A stretch of DNA of 64,000 bases from positions 113,266,767-113,330,766 of the forward strand of contig OY856411.1 in NCBI GenBank assembly GCA_963693085.1, written 5' to 3'. Below the pieces are notes generated by a model, which searched no databases, had not been told where the DNA came from, and worked only from the letters and a program-made list of their open reading frames with translations. The stretch's first letter is position 1. Each line of letters starts with the position of its first letter. A program made the position numbers and the translations under genes. Positions 61,834 through 64,000 of the stretch are shown one piece after another. This DNA comes from Alisma plantago-aquatica (Eukaryota; Streptophyta; Magnoliopsida; Alismatales; Alismataceae).

Positions 61834-63865
61834 TGTTGGTATGTATGCCCAGAGAGCCAATCATATGATGATTGTAATGGAGTATTTTGTAAATTATTTG
61901 ATTAAAATAAAGGCAATATTCCAATTTATTCTATTTTATTCAGTTACTATATAATGATGTAACATGATAAATATATAAAAATGATATTAATCGATGATGT
62001 ATATCTTCAGGTTGATGACATGAACAATTAGATCATATAGATGTCAAGAGTATATACATTCTTGATATATCCCTATTCAGTTGTTATTGTGGAAGGCTGA
62101 TAGACAAAAATAACACATAAGACTAGAGTGTGTGTTGGTTGATAATAGAATCTCACTAGTCATGATATGTGATATAAAACCAAACACATATATACTTGTT
62201 AGAGAAAAATGTATCATACATACCCACCTTAAGAGTGATACATGGAAACCATAATAGGTAGTCATAATCATCTCTTACAATGTTGGTGGTGATTTTAGTT
62301 ATTAGACCTGAAGTCACTACACTCATCACATGTCATTCGGTGTACTTTGACATCATCCGCCGTGACTCTAAATAAGGGTTGCCATAAAGGTGATGATCGG
62401 ATGCACTGTGACACATGGGAATGACTGTGACTAATCTAGATGGAATTTGTCCCTCCTACATGAGTATGATATCCTATCCATTGATAAGCAAGTTTGAGAA
62501 ATGCATGGCCATGCTCTTGTGAGTCAATATGTGATATGGAGCTTACATAAATTTGAGACAGACTGCTCTAGTCAAGGAACATGGATTGAATGATTGAAGA
62601 GGATGATGATTGCATGCCTTGAGTTCAATCCTGATACCAGTAAAAAAGGAACTATAAAAACACTAAAACACCAATCACAAATTGTAGGTTGAAGTTTTTC
62701 TTCAAATTTCCAATAACTTGGATAGCAATGACGTGTTACTAGATACCGCTCTTTGCTTGTGATGTCATAGATTGGTTATGGACACTCACTGCCAATGTAA
62801 TTGGAACCTATAGGGTCACGCACATAGGATTCACTTGGAATAGGAGTTTATTCATGAATGATGTTTAACTTGATTACTAAAGTGTTTAGGTATTCAATTT
62901 AAACAACAATTGACTGACTGGACTCTGAACCAACCGATTCAAGTGTTGAACCGACTGATTGGAGTGTCAGGTTGATTGGATATTGCATTGGCTGAATTCT
63001 GGATTAATCAAGGCATGAACTGACCGGTTCATTGATTGAACCGATTGGCTTAGGGTCGTGAAACGACTGGCTCATGAGATGAGATGCCCGATTCATAGAT
63101 CAATTTGGTTGCATCAAGGATTTGTTCTAACATCATGTTATACATTGATCAAATATTAATTTACAATACAATTGTGATTGGGAAACATGATGAAATGACC
63201 GATTCACTAGGTAAATTGACCAACTTACATGCCAACCGATTGGTTCACCTATGAACTGATCATTTTTCTGCTCACATGATGTGAAAATTCATGAAATTTT
63301 GGCTCCTTCCACTCCCGCACAAACTAGGATCCTTGACCCTAACCCTCGTCTAAATAGAGGGGTACTGGGGGCTTCCTAGACACAACATCAATTGCTCTGA
63401 CAATTATTGTCTTCTCTGGTTTTGGAAACTGAGAGAACCCAAGAAAGTCCTATCCGATAAAGGGAGGGATAACAAGGGGGAGAATTGTAGGAGAGAAAGT
63501 TGGTGCTAGTACACCAATGAGAAGGGACAAGTCCTTCTTGTCTGTTCTTCTAGAATGACAGGAGTTCTCGGTGGTCCGTGTGGACAACTCAAGAAGCAAG
63601 GAACTTTTCCTACTAGGAGGACAACTTCATACTGTTGTCCATGGTGATTAAATAGGAGCTACTTTAGATGTTGTTGGAGTGCAATTTGAGGAAAGGAACA
63701 CACACTAACATTGACATTGTCGTTGGAATTTCTCCAAGACAAGGTATATCCTCAAATTCATCCTTCCCATTATATAGTTGTTGACGTGATTTACTATTAT
63801 AAAGGAGAAAATGATAGTTAAAATTTTTGTTTCCGCTGCCCGCTCTGTCACCATATTTCCCTATA
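61834..63865 (+). repeat. Left LTR of a further retrotransposon, probably Ty1/copia
   Basis: It begins tgttggtatgtatgcccaga and ends ctgtcaccatatttccctat, followed by gtggtattagagcc. The end text and LTR length (about 2.0 kb) are typical of large plant copia elements such as the SIRE/Maximus group. The last two bases are ta where ca is usual. A probable TATA-like ctaaatagagg lies at 63350-63360. A stretch of short repeats (aaccgactgattgg and variants) covers about 62910-63250. The partner LTR is outside the window, so the call is by style. Confidence 0.65.
62910..63250. repeat. Short interspersed repeats CCGATTGG-type in the LTR
   Basis: About ten variants of gaaccgactgattgg / aaccgattggctt occur at irregular 20-40 bp spacing. 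They could be protein-binding sites upstream of the LTR promoter or a decayed minisatellite. Confidence 0.6.
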
Positions 63866-63866
63866 G

Positions 63867-63879
63867 TGGTATTAGAGCC
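63867..63879 (+). other. Primer-binding site, tRNA-Met type
   Basis: The sequence tggtattagagcc directly follows the LTR and is the same variant as at 48192. The element interior (63880-64000) has no readable gene before the window ends. Confidence 0.8.
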
Positions 63880-64000
63880 ACGTCAATTTACTATGTTGTG
63901 GGATTTAATCGATATGATTGAATTTTGGTTTTACCTTTTAATTATTGCATAAAAATGCGAATACTTAAACTGATTAATGTGCATATCAGATTAATTACCA

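Overview
The window is about 64 kb of plant nuclear DNA built almost entirely from transposable elements. I found no host gene that I can support. The evidence for a flowering plant is the mix of element families: Tourist-like PIF/Harbinger MITEs with 3-bp duplications, a CACTA (En/Spm) transposon with TNP2 and Ptta/En/Spm-type genes, L1 and RTE LINEs, and Ty3/gypsy elements of the Athila and chromodomain (Tekay/Reina-like) types with 2-3 kb LTRs. MITE and LTR style would fit a large-genome monocot or other angiosperm, but I cannot name a species. Most coding regions carry stops and frameshifts, so the insertions are mostly old.

Region 1-18.2 kb is a MITE-rich landing zone. It holds a three-level nest proved by target-site duplications. 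A Tourist-like MITE (2400-15844, TTA duplication) was hit by a 5'-truncated L1 LINE (2844-15790, 10-11 bp duplication). The LINE was in turn hit by a complete 10.2-kb CACTA element (5343-15583, ATT duplication). The CACTA element contains subterminal hairpin arrays, long palindromes upstream of the transposase, a broken TNP2 transposase (7405-10578), and a spliced second locus. That locus encodes an En/Spm Transposase_24-like protein followed by a Ulp1-like cysteine peptidase domain (about 10932-14517). Downstream lie two more MITEs and a duplicated host+MITE unit.

Region 18.2-28.8 kb is heavily decayed. It has Ty1/copia fragments in opposite orientations, and a probable gypsy (Tat/Ogre-like) relic with a tRNA-Arg-like primer site, tandem repeats and a broken integrase.

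Region 28.8-40.0 kb is a full-length Athila-type gypsy element (LTRs 28786-30726 and 38048-40002) with gag, protease, RT, RNase H and integrase all recognisable but interrupted. Region 40.4-43.7 kb is a near full-length RTE LINE with endonuclease and RT and an (AT)n expansion inside its reading frame.

Region 44.5-56.2 kb is a chromodomain gypsy element with about 3.1-kb LTRs. It is preceded by a piece of LTR joined to a piece of pol 3' end, which makes a three-LTR tandem with the first unit mostly deleted.

Region 56.2-61.8 kb is AT-rich and mostly unassigned, with one LTR-end/primer-site-like junction at 57.55 kb. Region 61.8-64.0 kb is the left LTR and primer site of another, probably Ty1/copia, element that runs off the window.
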